The notes under the pieces: generated by a model
Told to the model about the DNA's origin: nothing
The model's database searches: none
Seen by the model: the letters and a program-made list of their open reading frames with translations, nothing else
Part shown: positions 38,263-47,112 of the stretch, piece after piece
Layout of the letters: every line of letters starts with the position of its first letter
Numbering within the stretch: position 1 is the stretch's first letter
Position numbers and translations under genes: made by a program
Assembly (NCBI RefSeq): GCF_019799965.1
Contig: NZ_JABGCJ010000003.1
Location: forward strand, 1-64,000
Origin: Modestobacter italicus
GTDB taxonomy: Bacteria; Actinomycetota; Actinomycetes; Mycobacteriales; Geodermatophilaceae
DNA length: 64,000 bases
Direction: 5' to 3'

Positions 38263-38291
38263 AGCATACGCGGTGCTGGGCGGTCACTCGA
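38263..38291 (-). promoter_or_regulatory. rpsB: Possible rpsB promoter
   Basis: On the minus strand TCGAGT (38291-38286) is followed after 17 bases by TATGCT (38268-38263). The -10 is fair and the -35 weak. It would start the rpsB leader about 220 bases before the gene. The region 38037-38374 between rpsB and the M23 gene holds only this and the two leader hairpins. Confidence 0.4.
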
Positions 38292-38374
38292 CCGGCCCGT
38301 CCCCAGGTGTGCCGGCCGTCCACAGCTCCGCTCCGCAGCCCCCGACCCGCGCACCCGGCCGGCAGGGTCCGGAC

Positions 38375-38899
38375 GTGCTCGCCCCCCGACTGCTCACCGT
38401 GCTCCTGGTGGTCTGCGTCCTGGTCACCGGGCAGCCCACCCCGTCGGCCGGCGCGCCACGGCCTGCGAGCGCCCCGCCGGCCGCCAGTGCCCTGTGGGGC
38501 TGGCCGCTGGCCCAGGACCCCGAGGTCACCCGGCCGTTCCTGCCGCCACCGGGGCCCTACGCCGCCGGGCACCGCGGCGTCGACCTGGCCGGGGCCATCG
38601 GCCAGCCGGTGGTGGCCGCCGGGGCCGGCACCGTGGCCTTCGCCGGCATGGTCGCCGGGCGGCCGGTGGTCAGCGTGGACCACCCGGACGGCCTGCGGAC
38701 GACGTACGAGCCGGTGCGGCCGGGGGTCGCCGCCGGTCAGCCGGTGTCCCGCGGTTCGCCCCTCGGAGTGCTCGACGGCGGCCATGCGGGCTGCCCGGTC
38801 GAGGCATGTCTGCACTGGGGGCTGCGCCGTGGGGAGGTCTACCTCGACCCGTTGTCCCTGCTCCGCCCCCCGCGGGTCCGGCTGCTGCCCTGGCCGTGA
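38375..38899 (+). CDS. Secreted M23-family (LytM-like) protein with altered active site
   Basis: The 174-residue secreted protein has a signal peptide ([14 protein letters not shown]) and one M23 domain. GHRGVDLAG supplies the first two zinc ligands (HxxxD). The usual C-terminal HxH is CLHWG here: the ligand His is kept, but the first, catalytic His is Cys. It may therefore be a non-catalytic regulator, as EnvC/NlpD types are, or an unusual enzyme. GTG at 38375 begins the signal; GTG at 38309 would add 22 residues. In mycobacteria a similar gene also neighbours rpsB. Confidence 0.82.
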   Translation: MLAPRLLTVLLVVCVLVTGQPTPSAGAPRPASAPPAASALWGWPLAQDPEVTRPFLPPPGPYAAGHRGVDLAGAIGQPVVAAGAGTVAFAGMVAGRPVVSVDHPDGLRTTYEPVRPGVAAGQPVSRGSPLGVLDGGHAGCPVEACLHWGLRRGEVYLDPLSLLRPPRVRLLPWP

Positions 38900-39117
38900 T
38901 CGACCTGGGTCCACGCGCTCCGCCGCAGGCGCGCTCCGGTCCGGGCCACCCCCTGCCCAGGCGTCCCCGGGACAGCCGGGAGCCGGCTCGGCCGCGACCC
39001 GCCCTCGGTCCGACCCGGCCTCGTGGGCACGTCCCGCTCCTCCCGCACCGGGCCGGCACCGGGGCGGCTGCGGTGCGGCCCCCGCTGGCCGGGCGACGCC
39101 GGCGCTACCGTCCTGTT

Positions 39118-39762
39118 GTGCGATTCCGACGCAAGCGTGCCCCGAAGCCGGGCGACACCGAGCAGAGCGGCGCTGGTCCGGACGGCGCGGAGCAGGGCAC
39201 CCCCGGTCCGACCGGCTCGGCACAGGCCGGCGCCCCGGCCGACGGGACGGCACCGGCCGACGTCGACCCGGGCGACGCCGTGAGCCAGGTCGCCGGAGAG
39301 CACGGCGCCGAGGAGCAGGACGCCTCCCAGGTGCTGGCGGACCTGCGCCGGGTGGTCGACCGGTTCGGCTGGGCGGTGCTGCACGGTGGCGGGACCTCCC
39401 CCGCCGATCCCCGCTACTCCTACACGGTCGGGCTGTCGGCCTGGCAGCACCCCGAGGTGGTCGTCGTCGGGCTGCCCTTCCCGGCCGGCGAGAAGTACCT
39501 GAACCTGGTGGGCGAGGCCGTCCGCGCGGGCGCCCGGTTCGGTCCGGGTGTCTCCACCACCGCGCTGACCGACCCCGACTCCCCCGTGGTGTTCCTGACC
39601 GTCGAGGACACCGCCCGGCTGTCGGTGGCCGAGCAGTTCTCCGGCTCGGTCGAGGCGCTGCAGCTGATCTGGCCCGACTCCACCGGTCTGCTGCCCTGGC
39701 AGGAGGGGCACCGCAACCCGCCGGGGGCCCAGCCGCTGCTCGGCCCCCGCCCGGGCGACTGA
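39118..39762 (+). CDS. DUF4262 protein
   Basis: The 214-residue protein starts with a basic RFRRKRAPK and about 60 low-complexity Gly/Pro/Ala residues. A DUF4262 domain follows (DRFGWAVLHGG, YSYTVGLSAWQHPEVVVVGLP, QLIWPDSTGLLPWQEG). The family is widespread in actinomycetes and its function is unknown. The GTG at 39118 is the only start near the beginning of the frame. The 218 bases before it contain nothing I recognise. It converges on the kinase-like gene 15 bases away. Confidence 0.8.
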   Translation: MRFRRKRAPKPGDTEQSGAGPDGAEQGTPGPTGSAQAGAPADGTAPADVDPGDAVSQVAGEHGAEEQDASQVLADLRRVVDRFGWAVLHGGGTSPADPRYSYTVGLSAWQHPEVVVVGLPFPAGEKYLNLVGEAVRAGARFGPGVSTTALTDPDSPVVFLTVEDTARLSVAEQFSGSVEALQLIWPDSTGLLPWQEGHRNPPGAQPLLGPRPGD

Positions 39763-39777
39763 CGCCGGCGACCGAGG

Positions 39778-40581
39778 TCAGAGAGCGGCGGCCAGCCTCC
39801 CGGACTCTGCGGCCAGCCAGGCCACGGTCCGGGGCAACCGGTCCTCCAGGCCGTCGTCCCACCACCGGCGGAAGACGGGGTCGGCCTCGGCGGCGGCACG
39901 GGAGGTGAGCAGGAAGTTGGCCACCATCCGGTTCGCCACCGGCACCACCGCGGCGCGCTGCTCCGCGGTCATCCCGTAGGCGTCGGCGAAGGCGCGCACC
40001 CGGGCCGGCACGTCCGCCTCGACCAGCGACGGCGCGCGGTCCACCGGGGCCGCCAGGGGCGCCCACCAGTACAGGGCGTTGGCGAGGTCGGCGACGCGCG
40101 TGGTCGGCCGGGCGAGGTCGAAGTCGATCAGCGCGGTCGGCAGGCCGCCGTCGAACACCACGTTGCCGGGGCAGTAGTCCATGTGCGACACCAACTCCGG
40201 TTCGTCGAAGAGCGGCACCACCCCGTCGGGACGCACGCCGGGGACCCCGCCCCAGACCGCATCGGCCGGCAGGGCCCACCCGTCCGCCGCGTCGTGCAGG
40301 CGACGGATGAGGGCGCCCAACGTCCCGAGCGCGCTCGCGCTGGTGGCGTGCTCCGGGAGCGGCTCCACCGGCACCTCACCGGCCACGTACGACAACACCT
40401 CGCGCCCCTCCGCGTCACGCCCGAGCGGCTCGGGGCAGTCCGTGAAGCCCCGGCTGCGGACGAACGCCAGATAGGCCTGGACGGTGGCCGTGAACGGCCG
40501 CACCGGACGGCGCACCGTCCCCCCGACCCGGACGACGTGCGTGACGCCCTCGCTGGCGAGCGTCTCCTCGGCGTCGGTCAC
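39778..40581 (-). CDS. APH-family phosphotransferase
   Basis: The 267-residue protein has the aminoglycoside/choline kinase fold, with catalytic loop HMDYCPGNVVF and the metal-binding ALIDFDLA. Such proteins phosphorylate small molecules (aminoglycosides, choline, sugars, macrolides). Chromosomal members in actinomycetes are usually of unknown substrate, and resistance should not be assumed. It may have its own promoter, as it lies between convergent neighbours and whiG starts a different group. Confidence 0.82.
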   Translation of the reverse strand: MTDAEETLASEGVTHVVRVGGTVRRPVRPFTATVQAYLAFVRSRGFTDCPEPLGRDAEGREVLSYVAGEVPVEPLPEHATSASALGTLGALIRRLHDAADGWALPADAVWGGVPGVRPDGVVPLFDEPELVSHMDYCPGNVVFDGGLPTALIDFDLARPTTRVADLANALYWWAPLAAPVDRAPSLVEADVPARVRAFADAYGMTAEQRAAVVPVANRMVANFLLTSRAAAEADPVFRRWWDDGLEDRLPRTVAWLAAESGRLAAAL

Positions 40582-40670
40582 CGCCGCACCGTAGCCGCCC
40601 GCCGACCCACCCGAGCGTGCACGCGGAGGCGGCCACGGACGGCGCCGCGGTGATCCGCCGGGAGAGCCGG

Positions 40671-41474
40671 TCAGGCGATGTCGGCGAGCTTGGTGCGCAG
40701 GTGCAGCACGGCCTTGGTGTGCAGCTGGCAGATCCGGCTCTCGGTGACGCCGAGGACCCGGCCGATGTCGGCCAGCGTCAGGCCCTCGAAGTAGTAGAGG
40801 CTGACGACGACCTTCTCCCGCTCAGGGAGCTGCTCCACCGCCCGGGCCAGCAGCTGCCGGGCCTCGCCGTGCTCGGCCATCGCCTGCGGGTCCAGGGCGG
40901 CGGTGTCCTTGAGCGTGTCGCCCAGACGGGGCGCGGAGCCGTCGTCGTCGACCAGCAGCTCGTCGAGGGCGACCACGTTGACCAGGGAGAGCTGGCCGAG
41001 GAACTTACGGACGTCCTCGACGTCCATCTCCATCTCGTCGGCGACCTCTTCGTCGGTCGGGCTGCGCTGGAGCCTGGCCTCCAGCGCAGCGACCGTCCGC
41101 TCGTACTGCCGCGCCTTCATCCGCACCGAGCGCGGGATCCAGTCGGTGGAGCGCAGCTCGTCGATGATCGCGCCACGGATGCGGGCCATCGCGTAGCTCT
41201 CGAACTTGATCTCCCGCGAGGGCTCGAAGCGGGTGATCGCGTCGATCAGCCCGAAGGTGCCGTAGGAGACCAGGTCGGCCTGCTCGACGTGCGCGGGCAG
41301 ACCACTGCCCACCCGGCCGGCGACGTACTTGACCAGCGGGGCGTAGTGCAGGATCAGCCGGTCGCGCAGGTCGGTGTCCCGGCCGGCCACGTAGCGCCCC
41401 CAGAGGTCGACGACGAACGAGTCCGGGTCCTCGCTCGCACCGACCTGCTGGACCGTTGCCTCAGACACCCGCAC
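40671..41474 (-). CDS. whiG: RNA polymerase sigma factor of the WhiG/FliA type
   Basis: This 267-residue sigma-70 group 3 factor has region 2 ([38 protein letters not shown]), WIPRSVR, region 3 ([19 protein letters not shown]) and region 4 ([25 protein letters not shown]). In Streptomyces WhiG directs sporulation; in motile actinomycetes the orthologue drives flagellar genes. Which applies cannot be told here. It stands between the kinase-like gene and xerC, as in streptomycetes where whiG is near dprA and rpsB. Confidence 0.93.
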   Translation of the reverse strand: MRVSEATVQQVGASEDPDSFVVDLWGRYVAGRDTDLRDRLILHYAPLVKYVAGRVGSGLPAHVEQADLVSYGTFGLIDAITRFEPSREIKFESYAMARIRGAIIDELRSTDWIPRSVRMKARQYERTVAALEARLQRSPTDEEVADEMEMDVEDVRKFLGQLSLVNVVALDELLVDDDGSAPRLGDTLKDTAALDPQAMAEHGEARQLLARAVEQLPEREKVVVSLYYFEGLTLADIGRVLGVTESRICQLHTKAVLHLRTKLADIA

Positions 41475-41516
41475 TCCCCCGCTCGACCGTTGCCGTTCCG
41501 TTCATCGGCGCACCTC

Positions 41517-42476
41517 TCACGCTCGGGGATGGGCCTGGGCGTGGACCGCCCGCAACCGTTCGACCGTCACGTGTGTGTAGACCTGCGTCGTGGCGAGGCT
41601 AGCGTGACCCAGCAGCTCCTGGACGCTGCGGAGGTCGGCTCCGCCCTCCAGGACGTGCGTGGCCGCCGAGTGCCGGAGGCCGTGCGGGCCGACGTCGGGG
41701 GTGCCCGGGGCCGCGGCCACCGCGGCGTGCACGACGCGGCGGGCCTCCCGGGCGTCCAGCCGGCCACCGCGCGCGCCGAGGAAGAGCGCCGGTCCGCTGC
41801 CGGCCGTGGCCAGCACCGGCCGGCCCCGGGTGAGCCAGTAGTCCAGCGCAGCGGCGGCCGGCGCACCGAAGGGCACGCTGCGCTCCTTGCGGCCCTTGCC
41901 GAGCACCCGCAGCAGCCGCCTGTCCCGGTCGACGTCGTCGACGTCCAGGCCGACCAGCTCGCCGACCCGCACGCCGCTGGCGTACAGCAGCTCCACCACC
42001 AGCACGTTGCGCAGCCGCAGGGCCGTGTCGGTGGGCTGCTCGTCGTCCACCGCCGGGCGGGCGGCCTCCTCGAGCACCGCCCGCGCCTGGTCGGCGCCCA
42101 GCACACCGGGCAGGGTGCGGTGCGCCCGCGGGCTGGAAAGCCGCAGCCCGACGTCCTCGGCCACCTGGCCGCTGCGGCGCAGGTGGGCGGTGAACGAGCG
42201 CGCCGAGGCAGCCCGCCGCGCGGTGGTCGACCGTGCGTCCCCCCGGGCACGCCCCTGGGCCAGCCAGCTGCGCAGGGTGGCCAGGTCGAGGTCGGCCACG
42301 GTGCGCCCGCTGCGCCGGACCAGGTGGTCCAGCAGCGAGACGACGTCCCCGACGTACCCGCGGACGGTGTGCTCGGAGAGGTCCCGCTGCAGTCGCAGGT
42401 GCTCCTCCCAGGCCTCCAGCGACTCGGCCAGCGCAGGCGGCAGCCCCGCGCGCAGCTCTGCGGTCCCTGTGGGCAT
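41517..42476 (-). CDS. xerC: Tyrosine recombinase XerC
   Basis: XerC, with XerD, resolves chromosome dimers at dif. The 319-residue protein has an N-terminal SAM-like domain ([20 protein letters not shown]) and the catalytic domain: Arg in [39 protein letters not shown] with the His and nucleophilic Tyr. Position between whiG/rpsB and dprA is the conserved actinobacterial one, so this is not a phage or integron integrase. Confidence 0.93.
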   Translation of the reverse strand: MPTGTAELRAGLPPALAESLEAWEEHLRLQRDLSEHTVRGYVGDVVSLLDHLVRRSGRTVADLDLATLRSWLAQGRARGDARSTTARRAASARSFTAHLRRSGQVAEDVGLRLSSPRAHRTLPGVLGADQARAVLEEAARPAVDDEQPTDTALRLRNVLVVELLYASGVRVGELVGLDVDDVDRDRRLLRVLGKGRKERSVPFGAPAAAALDYWLTRGRPVLATAGSGPALFLGARGGRLDAREARRVVHAAVAAAPGTPDVGPHGLRHSAATHVLEGGADLRSVQELLGHASLATTQVYTHVTVERLRAVHAQAHPRA

Positions 42477-42635
42477 GGGCGCAGCGTCCGTCGGCGCGCC
42501 CGGCCGGTCAACCCGCCGCGCCGAAGAGATGGGTTGTCCGCAACCAGCTCGAGCCGCCCGGCACCGGTCCAGGCCCTCCGGCTGCTGTCACCTGAGGGAC
42601 CACAGTGGCCACAGGAGCCGTTGCCCGACGGCGGC

Positions 42636-43859
42636 TCATGATCGGGGAGCCGTCGCCGTGACCCGCCAGCCGGTGCCGGTCCACTCGACCAGCTCGGCCA
42701 GCTCCAGGGCCGGCAGGACCCGCAGGACGTCGAGCACGGTGCAGCCCGCGACGGCGGCCAGCCGCTCGGGCGGCACCCCGGCGCGCACCGGGCAGGCGTC
42801 CAGGACCCGGCGAGCGACGTCCGACAGCGAGTCACGGGCCCGCACGGGCCGCTCCGCCGGCGGGGCCAGGTCCTCCCCGAGCCGGCCGACGGCCTCGAGG
42901 ACGTCGGCCGCCGAGGTGACCAGACGCGCTCCCTGCTCGGTGTCGCGCAGCAGCTGGTGGCACCCCACGCTCATCGCCGAGGTGACCGGGCCGGGCACCG
43001 CCATCACCTGCTTGCCCAGGTCCCGGGCCCGGTGGGCGGTCGCCTGCGCACCGGACCGCGCGGCGGCCTCGACCACCACGGTGCCGCGGGTGAGTGCCGC
43101 GATCAGGCGGTTGCGCACCAGGAACCGGTGCCGCAGCGGAGCGCAGCCCGGCGGCCACTCGCTGACCAGCAGCCCTGCGTCCAGCACGCGCGCGAACAAC
43201 GCGGAGTGCGACGCCGGGTAGGCGCGGTCGACCCCGCAGGCGAGCACCGCCACGGTGGGTGCCCCCGCGGCCAGGGCGCCGCGGTGCGCGGCGGCGTCGA
43301 TGCCGAAGGCACCACCGGAGACCGTCGTCCAGCCCCGCTCCCCCAGCCCGTGCGCGAGTTCGGCGGCGACGTGCTCGCCGTAGGCGGTCGACGCCCGGGC
43401 GCCGACGAGGGCCACCGACCTGTCGACCACGTCGGCCAGCGGCGGCTGCCCGCGCACCCACAGGGCCAGCGGTGGCACCAGCGTCAGGGTCCGGTCGCGA
43501 CCGTCCGCGTCCTCGGCGGAGGAGGCCACCGTCAGGCAGTGCAGGGCCTGCGCCGGCCACTCGGCGTCCTCGGGCACGACCAGCCGGGCGCCGCACCGTG
43601 CGGCACGGTCCAGGTCCGCACTGCCGGTGTCCTCGCCGGCCCGCGCGCCGGCCAGCGCCTGCACCGCCGGCGATGCCGTACCGGCGCGCAGCGCAGCGGC
43701 CGCCGCCACCGGCCCGGCCTGCTCGACGAACCGCCACAGCGCCACCGACCCCGGCTCCACCGCCCGGGACAGCAAGGCCCGGGCCCGGCGCACCTCGGGC
43801 GCGGCCTCCCCCACCTGGCGCTCCCCCACCTGGCGCTCCCCCACCTGGCGCTCCGTCAC
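42636..43859 (-). CDS. dprA: DNA-processing protein DprA
   Basis: DprA loads RecA on single-stranded DNA taken up during transformation; in non-competent actinomycetes its role is unclear. The 407-residue protein has a Rossmann core (ALVGARASTAYGEHVA, SGGAFGIDAAAHRGAL, FLVRNRLIAALTRGTVVVEAA) and a C-terminal winged-helix DML1-like domain. The N terminus carries ERQVG three times over, from a 15-bp tandem repeat. The GTG start overlaps the comM stop by 4 bases. Confidence 0.94.
   Translation of the reverse strand: MTERQVGERQVGERQVGEAAPEVRRARALLSRAVEPGSVALWRFVEQAGPVAAAAALRAGTASPAVQALAGARAGEDTGSADLDRAARCGARLVVPEDAEWPAQALHCLTVASSAEDADGRDRTLTLVPPLALWVRGQPPLADVVDRSVALVGARASTAYGEHVAAELAHGLGERGWTTVSGGAFGIDAAAHRGALAAGAPTVAVLACGVDRAYPASHSALFARVLDAGLLVSEWPPGCAPLRHRFLVRNRLIAALTRGTVVVEAAARSGAQATAHRARDLGKQVMAVPGPVTSAMSVGCHQLLRDTEQGARLVTSAADVLEAVGRLGEDLAPPAERPVRARDSLSDVARRVLDACPVRAGVPPERLAAVAGCTVLDVLRVLPALELAELVEWTGTGWRVTATAPRS
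43811..43855 (-). repeat. dprA: 15-bp tandem repeat (x3) at the dprA start
   Basis: Three units of CCACCTGGCGCTCCC (plus strand), the last with one mismatch, encode ERQVG three times right after the start Met-Thr. The repeat is in frame and just downstream of the overlap with comM. Copy-number change would alter DprA by five residues at a time. Confidence 0.9.
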
Positions 43860-45376
43860 GCCGCCACCCGCTGCAGACGCATGCCGAGCGCCTCCGCGAC
43901 GTCGTCGGCGGTCGGCACCGGGTGCCCCGCCAAGTCCGCAACAGTCCAGGCCACCCGCAGCACGCGGTCGAAGCCGCGCACCGACAGCGAGCCACGCTCC
44001 AGCGCCCGCTCGGCCAGCGCCAGAGCCGCGCGCGGCACCGGCCAGCGCTCCCGGAGCAGCCGGCCCGGCACGTCGCTGTTGAGCGCCAGACCGCTGCCGG
44101 CCATCCGCTCGGCCGCGGTGGCCCGCGCCCGGCGCACCCGCTCGGCCACCGTGGCGGTCGACTCCGGGCTGCCCAGCCCGTCGAGCCAGGCCGCGCGGGT
44201 GACCGGGGGCAGGGTGACCCGCAGGTCGATGCGGTCCAGCAGGGGCCCGGAGAGCCGGGACTGGTAGCGGCGCCGCTCCAGCGGGCTGCAGGTGCAGGCC
44301 GTGTCACCCGCCGCGCTCGCGCACGGGCAGGGGTTGGCCGCCAGCACGAGCTGGGCACGGCACGGGAAGGTCGCCGCGCCGCTGGCCCGGGAGATCGTCA
44401 CCGACCCGCGCTCCAGCGGCTGGCGCAGCGTGTCCAGCACCGTGTGGGGGAACTCGGGCGCCTCGTCCAGGAAGAGGACCCCGCGGTGGGCCCGGCACAG
44501 GGCGCCCGGGCGGATCTGACCGGAGCCACCGCCGACCAGCGCCGCCATCGTCGCCGAGTGGTGCGGCGCCTCGAAGGTCGGCCGGGTGACCAGCGGCGCT
44601 CCGGCGGGCAGCGTGCCGGCGATGGAGGCGATCGCGGTCACCTCGAGCGCGGCCTGCTCGTCCAGCGGTGGGAGCAGCCCGGGCAGCCGTTCGGCGAGCA
44701 TCGTCTTCCCGGCACCGGGCGGTCCGCTGAGGAACAGGTGGTGGCCACCGGCCGCGGCGACCTCCACCGCCCGCCGTCCGGCCGCCTGGCCGACCACGTC
44801 GGCGAGGTCCGGCCCGGGCGGAGCGGGGTCGGTCACCGCCCGCTCGTGCGGTGGCAGCAGCGCCTTCCCCGCCAGGTGCGCCACCACCTCGCGCAGGCTG
44901 CCGGCGGCGAGGACCTCGACGCCCTCGACCAGGCCGGCCTCGTCCGCGTTCTCCTGCGGCACGACGACCTGCCGGTGCCCGGCCCGCACAGCTGCCAGCA
45001 CCGCCGGCAGCACACCGCGCACCGCGCGCAGGGAGCCGTCCAGCCCGAGCTCGCCCAGCAGCACCAGGTCCCGGACGGCGGCCCCGGGCACCACGCGGGT
45101 GCCGGCGAGCACCGCCACGGCGAGCGCCAGGTCGAAGCCGCTGCCCTGCTTGGGCATCGCCGCCGGGGAGAGCCCGATCGTCACCCGGCGCAGCGGGAAC
45201 TCGTGGCCGCTGTTGACCACCGCGGCCCGCACCCGGTCCACCGACTGGCGCACCACCGCGTCCGGCAGCCCGACGAGCACCACCGTGGGCACACCGGGTG
45301 CCAGGTCGACCTCCACCTCGACCATCGCGCCCTGCACGCCGGCCAGCCCCACCGACCAGGTCCGCGCGAGCGCCAT
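43856..45376 (-). CDS. comM: YifB/ComM family AAA+ ATPase (Mg-chelatase-like)
   Basis: The 506-residue ComM-type helicase promotes branch migration during recombination of transformed DNA in Haemophilus and Vibrio. It has the N-terminal ChlI domain (VEVDLAPGVPTVVLVGLPD), Walker A GPPGAGKTMLAERL, Walker B LFLDEAPEF and the C-terminal Mg-chelatase domain. It overlaps yraN by one base (TGATG) and dprA by four, so yraN-comM-dprA are translationally coupled. Confidence 0.94.
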   Translation of the reverse strand: MALARTWSVGLAGVQGAMVEVEVDLAPGVPTVVLVGLPDAVVRQSVDRVRAAVVNSGHEFPLRRVTIGLSPAAMPKQGSGFDLALAVAVLAGTRVVPGAAVRDLVLLGELGLDGSLRAVRGVLPAVLAAVRAGHRQVVVPQENADEAGLVEGVEVLAAGSLREVVAHLAGKALLPPHERAVTDPAPPGPDLADVVGQAAGRRAVEVAAAGGHHLFLSGPPGAGKTMLAERLPGLLPPLDEQAALEVTAIASIAGTLPAGAPLVTRPTFEAPHHSATMAALVGGGSGQIRPGALCRAHRGVLFLDEAPEFPHTVLDTLRQPLERGSVTISRASGAATFPCRAQLVLAANPCPCASAAGDTACTCSPLERRRYQSRLSGPLLDRIDLRVTLPPVTRAAWLDGLGSPESTATVAERVRRARATAAERMAGSGLALNSDVPGRLLRERWPVPRAALALAERALERGSLSVRGFDRVLRVAWTVADLAGHPVPTADDVAEALGMRLQRVAA

Positions 45377-45759
45377 CAGAACGCGTTCCGCAGGTGGGTG
45401 ACCCGAACCGGGCCGGTGGGCGGCACGTGCACCCCGACGACGTCGAAGCGCAGGTCGGGCGCGTGGTGGTCGTGAGCGGCCAGCCAGGCGCTGGCCAGCA
45501 CCCGCAGCCGGCGGCGCTTGTCGGCGGTGACCGCCTCCGCCGGTGGCCCGAAGCCGGTGCCGGTGCGGGTCTTGACCTCGCAGAACACCAGCGCGTCGCC
45601 GTCCCGGGCGACGACGTCGAGCTCACCGCCGCGGCAACGCCAGTTGCGGTCGAGGACCAGCAGGCCGGCGTCGGTCAGCGCCCGGACGGCGACCCGCTCG
45701 CCGTAGGCGCCGAGGGCGGCGCGGTGGTCGGCGGACTGGGTTCGGCGAGGACTCGGCAC
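45376..45759 (-). CDS. YraN family (UPF0102) endonuclease-like protein
   Basis: The 127-residue protein matches UPF0102/YraN: GAYGERVAVRALTDAGLLVLDRNWR, GELDVVARDGDALVFCEVKTR (with the D...E-x-K nuclease motif) and DLRFDVVGV. The fold suggests a restriction-enzyme-like nuclease related to Holliday-junction resolvases, but its role is not known. It begins the yraN-comM-dprA unit. The 146 bases upstream hold no clear motif. Confidence 0.9.
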   Translation of the reverse strand: MPSPRRTQSADHRAALGAYGERVAVRALTDAGLLVLDRNWRCRGGELDVVARDGDALVFCEVKTRTGTGFGPPAEAVTADKRRRLRVLASAWLAAHDHHAPDLRFDVVGVHVPPTGPVRVTHLRNAF

Positions 45760-45905
45760 CCGTCGACCGTGGCGGTCGGTGCCGGTGCCCCACCAGGCTC
45801 TGGACCTGGTTGTGGACGGTGCCCCCGGCTGTGGACGACGACCGGCGGGCCGGGGTCACCGGCGGCCAGGGTGCCCGGGTGTGCTGCAGCCGGGCCAGTG
45901 GCCGA

Positions 45906-46226
45906 TCAGGGCAGGCGGGGGTTGTCCGGCAGCTCGAGGTCGGGCTTGTCCAGCTCCTCCACGTTGACGTCCTTGAACGTCACCACCCGCACGTTCTTCA
46001 CGAACCGGGCCGGGCGGTACATGTCCCACACCCAGGCGTCGGAGAGCCGCAGCTCGAAGAACACCTCTCCCCCGGCGTCGCGGACCTGGAGGTCGACGCT
46101 GTTGGCCAGGTAGAAGCGCCGCTCGGTCTCCACGACGTAGGAGAACTGGCGGACGATGTCCTTGTACTCGCGATAGAGCTGCAGCTCCATCTCGGTCTCG
46201 TACTTCTCGAGGTCCTCGGTGCTCAT
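45906..46226 (-). CDS. DUF2469 protein
   Basis: The 106-residue protein matches the actinobacterial DUF2469 family: MSTEDLEKYETEMELQLYREY, RQFSYVVETERRFYLAN and DAWVWDMYRPARFVKNVRV. No function is known. It is always found just after rnhB; here their coding regions overlap by 4 bases. Confidence 0.9.
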   Translation of the reverse strand: MSTEDLEKYETEMELQLYREYKDIVRQFSYVVETERRFYLANSVDLQVRDAGGEVFFELRLSDAWVWDMYRPARFVKNVRVVTFKDVNVEELDKPDLELPDNPRLP

Positions 46227-47023
46227 CGCGCGTGCTCCATCGGTGCCGGGGACGTCAGTGCCGCGACCGGGGCCCCGGGCGGCACCGGACCATCATCGTG
46301 CATGCCGGTCGCAGTCGGCAGGGGCGGCGTCCGGACGGCGTGTGCGTCCCGGGCACGGGCGACGTTGACGAAGCGCATCCGGTGCTCCGGGCACGGCCCG
46401 TGCCGGTCGAGCGCGGCGCTGTGCGCGTCGGTGATGTAGCCCTTGTGCTCGGCGAACCCGTACTCCGGGAACCGGCCGTCCAGCTCCAGCATCACCCGGT
46501 CCCGGGTGACCTTCGCCAGCACCGAGGCGGCCGCGACGCAGGCGGCGACCCGGTCGCCCTTCCACACCGCGAGGGAGGGCTGTACCAGGCCGCTGACCGG
46601 GAAGCCGTCGGTCAGCACGTACTCGGGGAGTGGGTCCAGGGCACGCACCGCCCGGCGCAGCGCCTCGATGTTGGTCACGTGCATGCCCCGGGCGTCGAGG
46701 TCACCGACCGGGATCGCCACCACCGACCAGGCGAGAGCGCGGTCGACCACCTCGGCGTAGACGTCCTCGCGGGTGGCGGCGTTGAGCAGCTTGGAGTCGG
46801 CCAGACCCGGCACCTTCCCGCGCCGTCCCGGCGGGAGCACGCACGCCGCGGCGACCAGCGGCCCGGCGCACGCGCCACGGCCTGCCTCGTCCGCGCCGGC
46901 GATGGTGGCGAAGCCGCGCTGCCGCAACGAGCGCTCCATGGCCCACAGGTCGTCCGGGACGTCGTCACGGGTCGTCCGGCGCCCCGACGGACGGGGTGCG
47001 GCGGGAGCAGGTCGAGCAGCCAT
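46223..47023 (-). CDS. rnhB: Ribonuclease HII
   Basis: RNase HII removes single ribonucleotides from DNA and cuts RNA in RNA-DNA hybrids. The 266-residue protein has the catalytic GADEAGRGACAGPLVAAA, the GSR-like KVTRDRVMLELDGRFPEYGF and HKGYITDAH. A C-terminal extension of about 35 residues overlaps the DUF2469 start. An ATG 28 codons in is a possible later start, but the family often has a short N-terminal tail. Confidence 0.94.
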   Translation of the reverse strand: MAARPAPAAPRPSGRRTTRDDVPDDLWAMERSLRQRGFATIAGADEAGRGACAGPLVAAACVLPPGRRGKVPGLADSKLLNAATREDVYAEVVDRALAWSVVAIPVGDLDARGMHVTNIEALRRAVRALDPLPEYVLTDGFPVSGLVQPSLAVWKGDRVAACVAAASVLAKVTRDRVMLELDGRFPEYGFAEHKGYITDAHSAALDRHGPCPEHRMRFVNVARARDAHAVRTPPLPTATGMHDDGPVPPGAPVAALTSPAPMEHAR

Positions 47024-47048
47024 CGCCTGCCGACCCTACGTCGGTGCG

Positions 47049-47071
47049 GCGACCCCGTCGCCAGGGGTCGC
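47049..47071 (-). terminator. Hairpin between lepB and rnhB
   Basis: GCGACCCC pairs with GGGGTCGC around a 7-base loop, about 40 bases after the lepB stop and 25 bases before rnhB. Confidence 0.55.
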
Positions 47072-47112
47072 GGGACGGACGGCGCCGGTCACCGGCCGCG
47101 CGGCGGCGCCGG

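Noticed and set aside
36987-39908. A 973-codon plus-strand frame covering rpsB and the M23 region
   Set aside because: It runs antisense to rpsB and then out of frame through the M23 and DUF4262 genes; it has no conserved domain.
39778-40581. Aminoglycoside resistance gene
   Set aside because: Only the general APH kinase fold is seen; there is no specific subgroup signature and no resistance context.
41517-42476. xerC as sign of an integrated element
   Set aside because: Position, length and motifs are those of the housekeeping recombinase, with no attachment repeats or phage genes around it.
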